The notes under the pieces were generated by a model. That model did no database searches. It was not told where the DNA came from and saw nothing but the letters and a program-made list of their open reading frames with translations. Made by a program: the position numbers and the translations under genes. 64,000 bases of DNA from an uncultured bacterium (lineage in GTDB: Bacteria > Myxococcota_A > Bradymonadia > UBA7976 > VGTA01): contig CALSSE010000015.1 of assembly GCA_943788935.1 (NCBI GenBank), positions 186,001 to 250,000 of the forward strand, given 5' to 3'. Shown piece after piece: positions 53,901 to 61,970 of this stretch (the stretch's first letter is position 1; each line of letters opens with the position of its first letter).

Positions 53901-54202
53901 CCTCGGTGATGACCTCTGAGCTTGTGCGCTCTTTTTCGGCGCCTAATATGCCTCTCATTGACCCACAAAATGGTCAACTACTAGTCAGCGAGATCGATAT
54001 CCCTGTCGCTGGTCCAGTGGTGAGGGTTCGAGTCACTTTAGATCTCTCTCATGGAGACCTCAGTGAGCTTACGATCATATTGACATCACCGACAGGTACC
54101 GAAGTGGTACTCAGGAGCGGTCAACCCGGTCAAGACTTACTCACGATTTTCCCAGATGCTTCCCTCCCTGTAGAGGGGAATATGGGCGATTTTCGTGGGT
54201 GA
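50945..54202 (+). CDS. Collagen-like surface protein with calcium-type blocks, 5' part of a frameshifted gene
   Basis: 1085 residues up to a stop caused by a frameshift. Signal peptide about 1-29. A domain of about 130 residues common at the base of collagen/tail-type proteins follows (PTLSYRGVLKDNQQRPLSGDYDMTFRIYG). Then alternate Gly-X-Y collagen-like runs (GPQGPEG, GPRGLRGEVG, GPAGPVGPMGPVGE) and Asp-rich calcium-like segments (DSDLDGWYDWIE, DTDRDNFPDWIE, DVDQNGVADQ). Residues about 985-1085 are the first half of a P-type domain (IDIPVAGPVVRVRVTLDLSHGDLSELTIIL), cut off at GDFRG. Strong GGAG before ATG. Probably a long fibrous surface protein; the 3' continuation is annotated separately. 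Confidence 0.88.
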   Translation: MPTQRQKYTTMALWILILLFTGLGSAYAQPTLSYRGVLKDNQQRPLSGDYDMTFRIYGSAQGSDLMWSESHSLVSVDEGNVSILLGQLSALPQGSDLDAPLYFSVQIENGSELLPRIRIGSALKAEWAVEADVAAHAESVDGVEINPRSINVNGRPIIDSDGDWVGGLESFGSFQGPEGPQGPEGTRGEQGDRGDRGPRGDQGERGDPGSPGPRGQNISFYDDSDDDGWYDWVEMAVGSDPMSPLDQPIDVNQDFIADDLIGPRGLRGEVGVAGPQGAEGPAGAVGPAGPIGPMGPAGEVDMELDTDRDSFPDWIEITVGSDWADSTSVPLDTDQNGVADQIQGTPGALGSRGPQGIIGPDGPRGLQGPRGSSVSFYDDSDLDGWYDWIEIAVGSDPMIDLDQPTDVNQDFIADDLIGPRGLRGEVGGAGPQGVEGPAGVVGPAGPVGPMGPVGEIDMELDTDRDNFPDWIEITVGTNWEDGGSVPLDNDQDGVADQLQGTPGAIGPRGQQGLVGSDGPRGLQGPRGVSLSFSDDSDLDGWYDWIEMAVGSDPMIDVDQPADVNQDFIADDLIGPRGLRGEVGLAGPQGVEGPAGAVGPAGPVGPMGPVGEIDMELDTDRDNFPDWIEITVGTDWEDGGSVPVDVDQNGVADQIQGTQGAVGPRGPQGIVGPDGARGLQGPRGTSVSFYDDADLDGWYDWIEIAANTNVTNALDFPADDNNDGIADFLIGPTGPRGLRGEQGGQGVQGVEGPQGEQGLQGPIGPQGLPGVVDLEEDTDQDGVADWLEVAAGSDPNNALSLPLDADQDGFPDALRGPQGEQGPEGEGVPGPQGPRGAGLSFFDDNDADGWYDWIEIAVSANPNDPNDVPADIDVDNVADELRGPVGPRGARGEQGVQGVQGPQGDQGIQGPQGGQGIQGPQGEQGVPGVLDLDLDQDQDGFADWIEATSGSDPADGGSVPRDIDNNGVADALQAPVQGLDDFGHINPSVMTSELVRSFSAPNMPLIDPQNGQLLVSEIDIPVAGPVVRVRVTLDLSHGDLSELTIILTSPTGTEVVLRSGQPGQDLLTIFPDASLPVEGNMGDFRG
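51600..53490 (+). repeat. 468-bp block repeat inside the collagen-like gene
   Basis: The segment DGWYDWIE recurs with starts near 51626, 52094, 52562, 53030 and 53485, giving periods of 468, 468, about 468 and about 455 bp. Each block of about 156 residues contains one DGWYDW-type calcium segment, a collagen-like run, a second Asp segment (FPDWIEI) and another collagen-like run. The first three blocks are nearly identical; the last two have diverged. Confidence 0.9.
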
Positions 54203-55156
54203 AAATACAACGGGTAAGTGGAGCCTCTCCTTCGAGGATAATCAGCCGGGTAACATCACCGTCGTTAATAATTGGTCGGTGGAATTAACCTTTCGCTCTG
54301 ATGGTCAGCTTGATCTCCTCGGTAACCTAGATATGCATGAGAATGAGATCTATAACCTTGCTGAGCCAACGACCGACAGTCACGCTACCACTAAAGCCTA
54401 TGTTGACAGTAAAACGAGTCGAATTGAGCATTTTGGACGCGCAGGTGATCCTCAGGGGATGCCCTGCATCGCTGAGCGTGATGGATTTACTCGTATGTAT
54501 AAAGGGATCTTTCAGTGGTGCAATGGGAGTGTGTGGAGTAAAATGAATGGGGCAGACATACCGTTGGACGAAGTGGGCGACCTATGATCAGCATGATGGG
54601 TGGTTCTTAGATAATCGAGCGGAGCTATTTGGTGGGATAAACCCATCCAATTGGGGTGACAACAACGCCTGTGCTCACCAAATGACAGATAACTTTGATC
54701 AGCTTCGACAGTTTTATACTCGTTCTGGTCCTGCGATCGGCACGATTAAAAATGCGAATGTCTACCTTGATCGCCATGAGACTCATAACAGCTCAACAAA
54801 TAGTTTCCACGCGAGCACGCTTTTTTAGAATTCATAACAGCTCGAATCAGCCCATTGATTGGACCATTCATTGGTATGGTACAGGCTATGGTGGCTGGAA
54901 TGAGTATCGTTCGATCGCGCTTAATGGAGAGAGTATTACTTGTGATAGTGGTGACCACCGCGCGAGCGCAAATACAGACCACACCATCACGATCCCTCCT
55001 AACCGTACGAGTACCGTGATCGTGGTCGCTTCGGCGACGCACCCCAATGGCTCAAGGGCGCTCGCCTTATACTTTTGGAATAACAGTTTAGCGCTGCCAG
55101 AAGGTTTAGAGTTCGTTGATGATTTCGATATTAAAGGGGATGGTTGGGAGGATTGA
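54195..55156 (+). pseudogene. 3' continuation of the collagen-like gene, broken by three +1 frameshifts
   Basis: Three short frames continue the protein in order. 54195-54587 completes the P-type domain (GENTTGKWSLSFEDNQPG) and adds a tail-fibre-like segment (NLAEPTTDSHATTKAYVDSK); 54547-54828 continues with WTKWATYDQHDGWF; and the last frame to 55156 ends with RIHNSSNQPIDWTIHWYG and a final DDFDIKGDGWED. Removing one base at each of GGG (54197-54199), GGGG (54549-54552) and TTTTTT (54821-54826) would join all pieces to the upstream frame. The original protein would be about 1400 residues. This is either gene decay or homopolymer sequencing error. Confidence 0.82.
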
Positions 55157-55171
55157 GGAGAGGCTAAGCTA

Positions 55172-55197
55172 GAGGGAGCGCTTACGGAGCGTCTCTC
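55172..55197. terminator. Possible hairpin between convergent genes
   Basis: An imperfect inverted repeat (GAGGGAGCGCT ... AGCGTCTCTC, loop TACGG, one bulged base) lies between the end of the collagen-like gene and the end of the convergent MopE-like gene. No long T tract follows, so it is only a weak candidate for a bidirectional terminator. Confidence 0.3.
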
Positions 55198-55226
55198 TTC
55201 TCAGCGAACGAAAAATGCGACCGCGA

Positions 55227-58169
55227 TCAGTACAGAACCTGATTAGTGGTGACGTGTGTCGGAGTGAGATCACGCCAAATAATATTGGAGAAGCGCTCAG
55301 AGAACTCTTGTTCAAATTGAGCGCAGCGAACCCGGACGGTGATCGCCTCATTAGGGGCTAGCTCCGCATCCGAGAGGAGGCCCGCAACGTTTGCTCTGGG
55401 CCATGAAGAGGGGAGAGTGGGATAAGTAATCGAGTTTTGACTGCCCGGTAGATAGGCTGACCAGAGAGGAGACTGTGACGCTCTACCTAAGGATCCACTA
55501 CAGTTTCCTGGGTTATACCCCAGCTGCTGAGTCACGAAGAGGGAGACGTTACAGGCATCCACATCGGTGGTCGTGGCGCTGGTCACGTCAGACCATGAGA
55601 GAGTCTGGCCAGCTCGGTTTATATCGCTTACTAGCCCAAGGAAACCATTAAAAGAGAGCTGTCCACCGGCAGAACCAAGCGTTTGTCGATCGATAATAGA
55701 GCTGCTCGCGTTGCGAAGGTCAGGGTCATCACCTTCGGGGATCGCGAGAGCGGAGCTAAGATAATAAATATTACTTAATTCACCGACCAGCGGAGCGTGA
55801 GAGATCGTTCGGGTCACGCTCGACCCATTCATGAAGTCAGAGCTAGGGAAGTTCGTGATCCCCATAGGGAAGACTCTTCCGGTTCCAATGCCAGCTTCCG
55901 TCCACTCTCCGGCGCTTATACAAGACGCATAGCTACCGGCGGGGACACCGGAGACCGTACACGTCGCTAAAGATTCGTTGAGATCAATGGAGAGAGGAAC
56001 CGCTTGATTCAGAACGTCTCCTTGTCCCTGCTCAGTAAATGGGGTGTTAAGTCGCACTCCGATCTCTTTGAAGGTAACCTCGCTTAGTAAATCAGCTGCG
56101 CTCCCGCTGCCAGAAGCTAGTATATCGAGTGCTCTTCTAGTGTTTACTTTGCCGCTGAGCGCTATGATATGGTCTTGTGAACGATCATGATCTTGAATAC
56201 GATAACGATGTTGAGAGACTCTAAATAATAGCTCATTTTGTCCGGGTACATAGAGATTACCTGGGATGAGGACCTCTGGTGAGATGATTACCGGTCTCCA
56301 ACACTCAAATCGACTCAGGAGCTGGGTGATAGGCTTGGAGGTGAGTGACTCTAAACTCAGCGAAGGGAGGACTAGCGAGAGGTCGGTGTCCCCATCATTA
56401 GAGAGGTTATTAAAGTCATTGACGGTCCCCGTAAGCTCAAATCGGTTATTGGTACTCTCGCCGGTATCTGTATGGGAGAGGGGCTGTAGGTAAGCGACAA
56501 CATGGCCACCTTCTAGATTAAAGAGGCTCATATTTTCATAGCCTTCTGCGCCGAGGGTCAGCGTGGTGGGGGAGGAGAGGGCTCCATTGAAGTCGCGTAC
56601 TAAGTAGCGACCTCGGCTATTGGTTAAGAAGTAGTTATTAGTGCTCCCCGCTTCTCCACGAATCGATGCGGCAGCGTTAAGCTGTAGTTGATCACTAGGA
56701 GAGTCACCAATCATGATGGAGGCTGAGACGATGGGCTCAGCTGTTTGCGAATCTTTGACTTCCACATAGAGATTACCGCTAGGTGCATCACAGCCTCCAA
56801 TAGTGAAAGGAGCTCCTCGCTGTTCAAGACTTATTCTAGGTACAACTTGCAGCGTCGGTCTCTGAGTGAGAGTAGTCTGTTGATCATCTTCACAATTGAC
56901 TTGGACAGAGAGGTTCACCTCCATAGGGCTACTGGGAGCGAATAGCTCCCAATACCAAGTGCCATCTTCTTGACCTTCGTTCACAATATTGAGCGCTGGT
57001 TGAGTGTTTAGGCTTAGGGTTACATCGGCGGGAAGAGGGTCACCATTTAATAATCTCGGGGTGACTTGAACGAGATTACGTGCAAAAGTACCGGCGGTGA
57101 GGCAAGTAGTACTCATGATGACCGGAATATTACGGTTGACCACTGAGCACGCTTGAAGATTACAGTCCTCATCAACCTCTCCATCACAATTATTGTCGAT
57201 GTCGTCGCCACAAATCTCTTCCGTAGGGATGACTTCACCTTGGCAATCGCTCAAACCTTGATCGACACATTGTCGCACTCCATTGCGACAGGTACCGACT
57301 CCTTGAGTATCATCAGGTCCACTGTAGCAAGAGATCGAAATCTCATCTACTTGACCATTACAATCATCATCAACCCCATTGCAACTCTCAGGTTGATTCG
57401 GAGAGATCAAGGGGTCTCGGTCATTACAATCACCCTCATCAACGGTCACTTGGTCCATATCGAGATCGCAACCCTCATCGACTGATCCGTCACAATCGTC
57501 GTCTAATCCGACCTCTAAGGTCTCATCGCAGCGCTCCTCGGTTGGAGTGATCTCCATCTCACAAGCGCTGAGGGCTTCATCGATACATCGCTGAAGCCCT
57601 GCTTGACACACCCCTAAGCCAAGAGTGTTCGTTGATCCTGTGTAACAGCTTGAGATCACTTCATCGACTTCGCCATTACAGCTATTGTCCACACCATCGC
57701 AGAGCTCAGGGGCACCAGGGAATATGCTGGGGTCATAATCATCACAGTCCAAGTCGCTGGCAGTTCCATCATTGTCGCAGTCTTGCGGAGAGAGGCAGGG
57801 GGGTTGGCCACCGGCGGAGATCTCTCCAGCGGAGGTCTCCCCGGCGGAGGTCTCCCCGGCGGAGGTCTCCCCGGCGGAGGTCTCCCCGGCGGAGGTCTCC
57901 CCGGCGGAGGTCTCCCCGGCAGAGGTCTCCCCGGCAGAGGTCTCCCCGGCAGGGGTCTCCCCGGCGGAGGTCTCCCCGGCGGAGGTCTCCCCGGCGGAGG
58001 TCTCCCCGGCGGAGGTCTCCCCGGCGGATGTCTCCCCGGCGACAAGCAAGTCACCTCCTTGTAATCTCTCTACATCTGTAAAGTCTGGATTGGGCTCAGT
58101 GCAACAGGAGAGTGAGATCACATTGAGTATAGACAATAAAAACAGATGAAATGGGCGAAACTGATACAT
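55227..58169 (-). CDS. MopE-like lipoprotein with AGETS stalk
   Basis: 980 residues from ATG 58169 (AAGGAG 9 nt upstream; TTG at 58172 is also in frame). Lipobox ISLSC near residue 22. AGETS array at about 44-118. Then about 120-345 contains three MopE-type metal-binding modules, each with DCDxxxDPxIxPGAPExCDGVDNxCNGxVDE-like spacing and a following GVC-type Cys pair (seen as ELCDGVDNSCNGEVDE, ESCNGVDDDCNGQVDE and DNNCDGEVDEDCN). The remaining about 630 residues are beta-rich without a recognised family. MopE modules bind calcium or copper in Methylococcus MopE. Convergent with the collagen-like gene. Confidence 0.85.
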   Translation of the reverse strand: MYQFRPFHLFLLSILNVISLSCCTEPNPDFTDVERLQGGDLLVAGETSAGETSAGETSAGETSAGETSAGETPAGETSAGETSAGETSAGETSAGETSAGETSAGETSAGETSAGEISAGGQPPCLSPQDCDNDGTASDLDCDDYDPSIFPGAPELCDGVDNSCNGEVDEVISSCYTGSTNTLGLGVCQAGLQRCIDEALSACEMEITPTEERCDETLEVGLDDDCDGSVDEGCDLDMDQVTVDEGDCNDRDPLISPNQPESCNGVDDDCNGQVDEISISCYSGPDDTQGVGTCRNGVRQCVDQGLSDCQGEVIPTEEICGDDIDNNCDGEVDEDCNLQACSVVNRNIPVIMSTTCLTAGTFARNLVQVTPRLLNGDPLPADVTLSLNTQPALNIVNEGQEDGTWYWELFAPSSPMEVNLSVQVNCEDDQQTTLTQRPTLQVVPRISLEQRGAPFTIGGCDAPSGNLYVEVKDSQTAEPIVSASIMIGDSPSDQLQLNAAASIRGEAGSTNNYFLTNSRGRYLVRDFNGALSSPTTLTLGAEGYENMSLFNLEGGHVVAYLQPLSHTDTGESTNNRFELTGTVNDFNNLSNDGDTDLSLVLPSLSLESLTSKPITQLLSRFECWRPVIISPEVLIPGNLYVPGQNELLFRVSQHRYRIQDHDRSQDHIIALSGKVNTRRALDILASGSGSAADLLSEVTFKEIGVRLNTPFTEQGQGDVLNQAVPLSIDLNESLATCTVSGVPAGSYASCISAGEWTEAGIGTGRVFPMGITNFPSSDFMNGSSVTRTISHAPLVGELSNIYYLSSALAIPEGDDPDLRNASSSIIDRQTLGSAGGQLSFNGFLGLVSDINRAGQTLSWSDVTSATTTDVDACNVSLFVTQQLGYNPGNCSGSLGRASQSPLWSAYLPGSQNSITYPTLPSSWPRANVAGLLSDAELAPNEAITVRVRCAQFEQEFSERFSNIIWRDLTPTHVTTNQVLY
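57816..58040 (-). repeat. 15-bp tandem repeat, 15 copies, encoding AGETS
   Basis: Units of GCCGGGGAGACCTCC as read, with single variants AGETP and AGEIS. Lies between the lipid anchor and the MopE modules. Near-perfect identity points to recent expansion. Confidence 0.96.
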
Positions 58170-58335
58170 CAAGAGTCTCTCCTTAGAATAATACAGTCTG
58201 CGTTAAGGTTGACATTTTATGCGAGTCAATCATTGGTATACCACAGATATGTAAAGATATCCTAATCACAGAGAGTGATCGTCAAGATGACGACTCAACT
58301 CGCTTATATAGTTATTACGTTCTACACAGGAGATG

Positions 58336-58341
58336 AAGGAG
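58336..58341 (+). promoter_or_regulatory. Ribosome-binding site deciding the lolA start
   Basis: AAGGAG, 8 nt before ATG 58350. It selects this start over an in-frame start 75 bp upstream and gives a signal peptide at the right place. Confidence 0.7.
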
Positions 58342-58349
58342 TTAGACTC

Positions 58350-59147
58350 ATGAACATTGATCGTCCATCCCCACGTCGACTTGACAAGTTTCAGAAGATT
58401 AGACTGACCCTGCTATGCTTAACGTTTTATTCTGTGCCTACTTATGCACAGTCTCCTCGTGAAGAGGCCCAAGCAGTTAAGCCAGCGACAGAGCAGTCTG
58501 AACCAGAGATTAAATTGGGAGAGAGCAAGGTTTCATCATCGGAGACAACTCAGCGACTCGATACGCAAGCAATACTTAGCAGAGTTCAGGCTTTCTATGC
58601 TCAAGCAACTGACTTCAAAGCAGAGTTTAAGCAGACATACACTTACCATATTTATGGTCGAAAAAAGCTCTCTACGGGGACCGTTTATTTCAAGAAACCT
58701 GCCAAAATGAGGTGGGATTATGAAGTCCCTACTCAAAAGGTGTTCGTCGCCGATGGAGAGACTTTATGGGTCTACGAGCCAGAAGAGTCTCAAGTCTTTA
58801 AGCGAGACCTGAGTTCAGCTCAATTACCGGTAGCTCTTCGATTTATGAGAGGAGATGCCTCGCTCGACAAAGAGTTTAATGTCCAGCCCATTGAGGAGAC
58901 TGAAGAGTCCGAGGTCATTCCACTCATATTAACGCCAAAGTCGCCCTCACCAGATTTTAAGACTCTTGAGCTTCATGTCCGCAGAAAAGATGGCCAAGTA
59001 CAATCAAGCGTGCTCATCGACCCGACTGGAAATCGTAACCGTATTGACTTTGTTGACGTAAGAGTGAATCAGAGCTTGCCTAACAGCGGCTTCTCCTTTA
59101 CTCCACCCGAGGGAGTCAGAGTTATCGATGAAGAGAGCCCTCGCTGA
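58350..59147 (+). CDS. lolA: Outer-membrane lipoprotein carrier LolA
   Basis: 265 residues. Signal peptide with cleavage near PTYAQS. After a polar linker of about 45 residues, the LolA fold begins: RVQAFYAQATDFKAEFKQTY, the strand pair GTVYFKKPAKMRWDYEVPTQKVFVADGETLWVYEPEESQV, and the late SVLIDPTGNRNRIDFVDVRVNQSLPNSGFSFTPPEGV. LolA shuttles lipoproteins across the periplasm to the outer membrane, which fits the many lipoproteins around it. It is followed after 27 bp by rimO and may be cotranscribed with it. Confidence 0.93.
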   Translation: MNIDRPSPRRLDKFQKIRLTLLCLTFYSVPTYAQSPREEAQAVKPATEQSEPEIKLGESKVSSSETTQRLDTQAILSRVQAFYAQATDFKAEFKQTYTYHIYGRKKLSTGTVYFKKPAKMRWDYEVPTQKVFVADGETLWVYEPEESQVFKRDLSSAQLPVALRFMRGDASLDKEFNVQPIEETEESEVIPLILTPKSPSPDFKTLELHVRRKDGQVQSSVLIDPTGNRNRIDFVDVRVNQSLPNSGFSFTPPEGVRVIDEESPR

Positions 59148-59163
59148 GCAGAGTTAAGTAAAA

Positions 59164-59167
59164 GGAG
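59164..59167 (+). promoter_or_regulatory. Ribosome-binding site deciding the rimO start
   Basis: GGAG (within AAAGGAG), 7 nt before ATG 59175; the GTG at 59169 is too close to it. Confidence 0.65.
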
Positions 59168-59174
59168 CGTGGAG

Positions 59175-60617
59175 ATGAGTGAAATGAATCCAACGACAGA
59201 TTATAATGATGATAATCACATCCCAAAGAGATTAGAGACAGCGACCCAAAAGGTTCACTTTGTGTCTCTCGGCTGCCCTAAAAATCGCATAGATACAGAG
59301 ACGATGCTCGCTGGCTTACAAGATAGCTATGAGATCATTGGTGATGCAGAAGAGGCCGATGTGGTCGTGGTGAACACCTGCGCTTTTGTCGACTCTGCAA
59401 AAGAGGAGAGCGTTAACGCCATTTTAGAGGCCGCTGAGCTTAAAGAGGGCAACCTCAAGAAGCTCATCGTGAGTGGCTGTCTCTCTCAGAGATATGCGGA
59501 TCAACTCGCCGAGGAACTTCCGGAGGTCGATCACTTTGTGGGGACCAATGATCTCGGAGCGGTGAGAGAGATCCTCGACCAAGATCGTAGAGCGATCGCA
59601 ACTCAAGGCGAGACTTCGTCGGTGGCGGTTGAGAGCGCACCTCGCCTTTGGGTCAGTGACCCAGATAGAGAGGGGTTCAACTGGGAGCTCCCCCGTGTGA
59701 ACACAGTCTCTGGTCATAGCGCTTACTTAAAAATTGCCGAAGGATGCTCTAACCAGTGTGCTTTTTGTATTATCCCGACTTTGAGAGGTCCACAGCGCAG
59801 TCGAAGTATAGAGTCTGTTGTCCGTGAGGCTCGCTCATTGATAGAGCAGGGGGTTGTAGAGCTCAATCTCGTGGCTCAAGATCTCACTGCCTATGGATAT
59901 GATTTAAAGCCACGTAGCAATCTTACCGCTCTCTTGGCAGCCTTAGAGGAGATCGAAGAGCTGCAATGGATCAGACTCTTCTATGCTTATCCTCGCTCCT
60001 TTCCTAAAGGCCTCATCGATCATTTAGCTCTCTCCAAAAAGATTGTACCTTATCTCGACATTCCACTGCAGCACATCTCTGACCCTGTTCTCCGTCGGAT
60101 GAGACGAGGGACGAATGCCGAGACGATCCGAAAGCGGATTCTAGAGTTACGGGAAAAATTACCGTTCTTGACGATTAGAACAAGTTTTATCGTGGGTTAT
60201 CCTGGAGAGACTGAAGAAGATCATCAAGCGCTGCTCAACTTTCTCAAAGAAGCGAGATTCGAGCGGGTCGGAGCCTTTATCTACAGCCATGAAGAAGGGA
60301 CACCCAGCTATGATCTCCCAGACCAAATCGATGAAGCGCTGAAGAAGCGTCGATATGATGAGCTGATGTTTACTCAGAGAGAGATCTCTCTCGCTCACAA
60401 TCAAACCCTCATCGGTCAAGAAGTTGAGGTGCTCATCGAGCGAGTCAGCGAAGAGAATGAGTACGTGATGGTCGGGCGAGTCGCTCAGCAAGCACCCGAC
60501 ATCGATGGGGTATGTTATGTCGGTTATCGTGAGGGAATGAAGCCTGGGCGTATCTATCAAGGGGTCGTCGAGCAGGTTACTGATTATGATCTTGGAGTTG
60601 AGCTGATCGAGGAGTGA
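59175..60617 (+). CDS. rimO: Ribosomal protein S12 methylthiotransferase RimO
   Basis: 480 residues. UPF0004 domain with VHFVSLGCPKNRIDTE, VNTCAFVDSAKEES and VSGCLSQRY gives three Cys for the auxiliary cluster. The radical-SAM motif CSNQCAFC (CxxxCxxC) follows within KIAEGCSNQCAFCIIP. LRGPQRSRS and the AQDLTAYGYD segment are RimO-type rather than MiaB-type, and a TRAM domain closes the protein. It methylthiolates an Asp of ribosomal protein S12. Converges with the C39-like gene. Confidence 0.96.
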   Translation: MSEMNPTTDYNDDNHIPKRLETATQKVHFVSLGCPKNRIDTETMLAGLQDSYEIIGDAEEADVVVVNTCAFVDSAKEESVNAILEAAELKEGNLKKLIVSGCLSQRYADQLAEELPEVDHFVGTNDLGAVREILDQDRRAIATQGETSSVAVESAPRLWVSDPDREGFNWELPRVNTVSGHSAYLKIAEGCSNQCAFCIIPTLRGPQRSRSIESVVREARSLIEQGVVELNLVAQDLTAYGYDLKPRSNLTALLAALEEIEELQWIRLFYAYPRSFPKGLIDHLALSKKIVPYLDIPLQHISDPVLRRMRRGTNAETIRKRILELREKLPFLTIRTSFIVGYPGETEEDHQALLNFLKEARFERVGAFIYSHEEGTPSYDLPDQIDEALKKRRYDELMFTQREISLAHNQTLIGQEVEVLIERVSEENEYVMVGRVAQQAPDIDGVCYVGYREGMKPGRIYQGVVEQVTDYDLGVELIEE

Positions 60618-60693
60618 GTCTTTCCGACTCGTTCATAAGTGGTTGATCGTCAAAGGGATAACTAGGCCTATATGCCCCGTCGACCGCCAACGC

Positions 60694-61713
60694 TTATCGA
60701 GGGATGTGGAGATAGGCGCTGTCTAGAGTGCGACCATCAAAGCTCATAATAGCGAGCTCAAATTCTCTCTTGGGATAAAATATAGTGTCACCGGCGTTTG
60801 GCTCGTAGCCTGCATTAGGGTAGCGACCACTGTAACGTAAGTTCCAAACCCCAGCAGGATCGTTAACGAAATATCCGCTGTCGTTGTAGCCAACGATCAC
60901 AACGAGATGTCCAGCGGTGAAAAATCCATGAGTGATCACCGGTCTGCCGCTGTCAATGGCGTTCTTGACCTGAGCTAGCGTACCCCGAGGATAGGAATCA
61001 ATCCCTCGGACTCCATAGCGAGAGGCGAGTCTATTGTAGAGGTTATTAAGTCCCTGTAGACCCATGGCTTCTTGGTTACCAAATTCTTGAGTGATCTGGT
61101 CGGGTCTGACTTGTGCTCCATAGTAGTTGAGCACCATGGCGACTGAGGTGTTTTGGCAGGTCGCTCTTGGCTGTATTTGATTAGAGTATTGATAAAAATA
61201 AGGGACATCGAGTCTACGCTCTCCCGGCAGATTATCTTGTATGTTCTGATCAGCATCTCCCCAGTGGTCAGCGGGTTGATCTTCATAACGATCAGTTTCC
61301 ATTGATGAGCACCAGCCATTCTCTGCTCGCGCAAAGAGAGACATATTACTGTGGTCCACCGAGATTGATTTCTTGGCGCCGAGCTGAACAAGTTTGATGG
61401 TTAAGTTGCCATCGCTAAAAGTGTCGGTGTCGATCTTGGGGAGGGAGAATGGACCATAGGTCTCATAATCATGAGAAACAGTGAGCTTGACGTCCTCCAT
61501 TAAGTTCATAATCTCATCGGTCTGATATCGCCATGCTGACCCATCGGCGGTGATGGTCTGCACTTCACAGCGATACACCACTTTGGCCGATTGATTGAAA
61601 GTTTTAACATATGCCTCCGATAAGTCCGCGTCGCTCATATCGGCACAAGCAATGCTCATTATAGAGAGAGACAAGCAGAGGATCGATCGGCGAGTGAAGG
61701 TCGAGATAGTCAT
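60694..61713 (-). CDS. C39-like peptidase lipoprotein
   Basis: 339 residues from ATG 61713 (AAGGAG 7 nt upstream; the open frame goes 14 codons further). Signal peptide with lipobox IMSIAC. Residues about 30-165 are a beta-rich region of unknown family. Residues about 170-310 match the C39_2 papain-like fold: catalytic Cys in QPRATCQNTSVAMVLNYYG, His in GHLVVIVGYND and Asp in FVNDPAG. Probably an exported cysteine peptidase or an inactive relative; substrate unknown. Confidence 0.85.
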   Translation of the reverse strand: MTISTFTRRSILCLSLSIMSIACADMSDADLSEAYVKTFNQSAKVVYRCEVQTITADGSAWRYQTDEIMNLMEDVKLTVSHDYETYGPFSLPKIDTDTFSDGNLTIKLVQLGAKKSISVDHSNMSLFARAENGWCSSMETDRYEDQPADHWGDADQNIQDNLPGERRLDVPYFYQYSNQIQPRATCQNTSVAMVLNYYGAQVRPDQITQEFGNQEAMGLQGLNNLYNRLASRYGVRGIDSYPRGTLAQVKNAIDSGRPVITHGFFTAGHLVVIVGYNDSGYFVNDPAGVWNLRYSGRYPNAGYEPNAGDTIFYPKREFELAIMSFDGRTLDSAYLHIPR

Positions 61714-61720
61714 TTCGAGA

Positions 61721-61726
61721 CTCCTT
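61721..61726 (-). promoter_or_regulatory. Ribosome-binding site deciding the C39-like gene start
   Basis: AAGGAG on the minus strand, 7 nt before ATG 61713, favouring it over the upstream in-frame start at 61755. Confidence 0.7.
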
Positions 61727-61857
61727 ATCAGGCTGAGGTTAATGGGACGATACACGTCTGAATAGCGATACCACTAGCAAATATTTAGCAGGTATCATGC
61801 CAATCGGGTTATATTGTTCAAATGATGGACCTCAAGCGCTTTTAGCTACTCTTGTAC

Positions 61858-61885
61858 TCTCTTGTGACACCTCTCTTGTGACACC
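61858..61885 (+). repeat. 14-bp direct repeat, two copies
   Basis: CTCTTGTGACACCT occurs twice in tandem in the 257-bp space between the C39-like and DoxX genes, which are transcribed in the same direction. No other feature seen in that gap. Confidence 0.75.
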
Positions 61886-61970
61886 TCTGCCCCATCTATC
61901 GCCTGTCTCCGGTAGGGGAAGATGCTCTTCATGTCACAGAGCGGTTAAGCTGAAGGGGACAGGGAGTCGT

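Noticed and set aside
57632..58081. Frames rich in Pro, Arg and Gly opposite the AGETS array
   Set aside because: Shadows of the repeat with no independent support.
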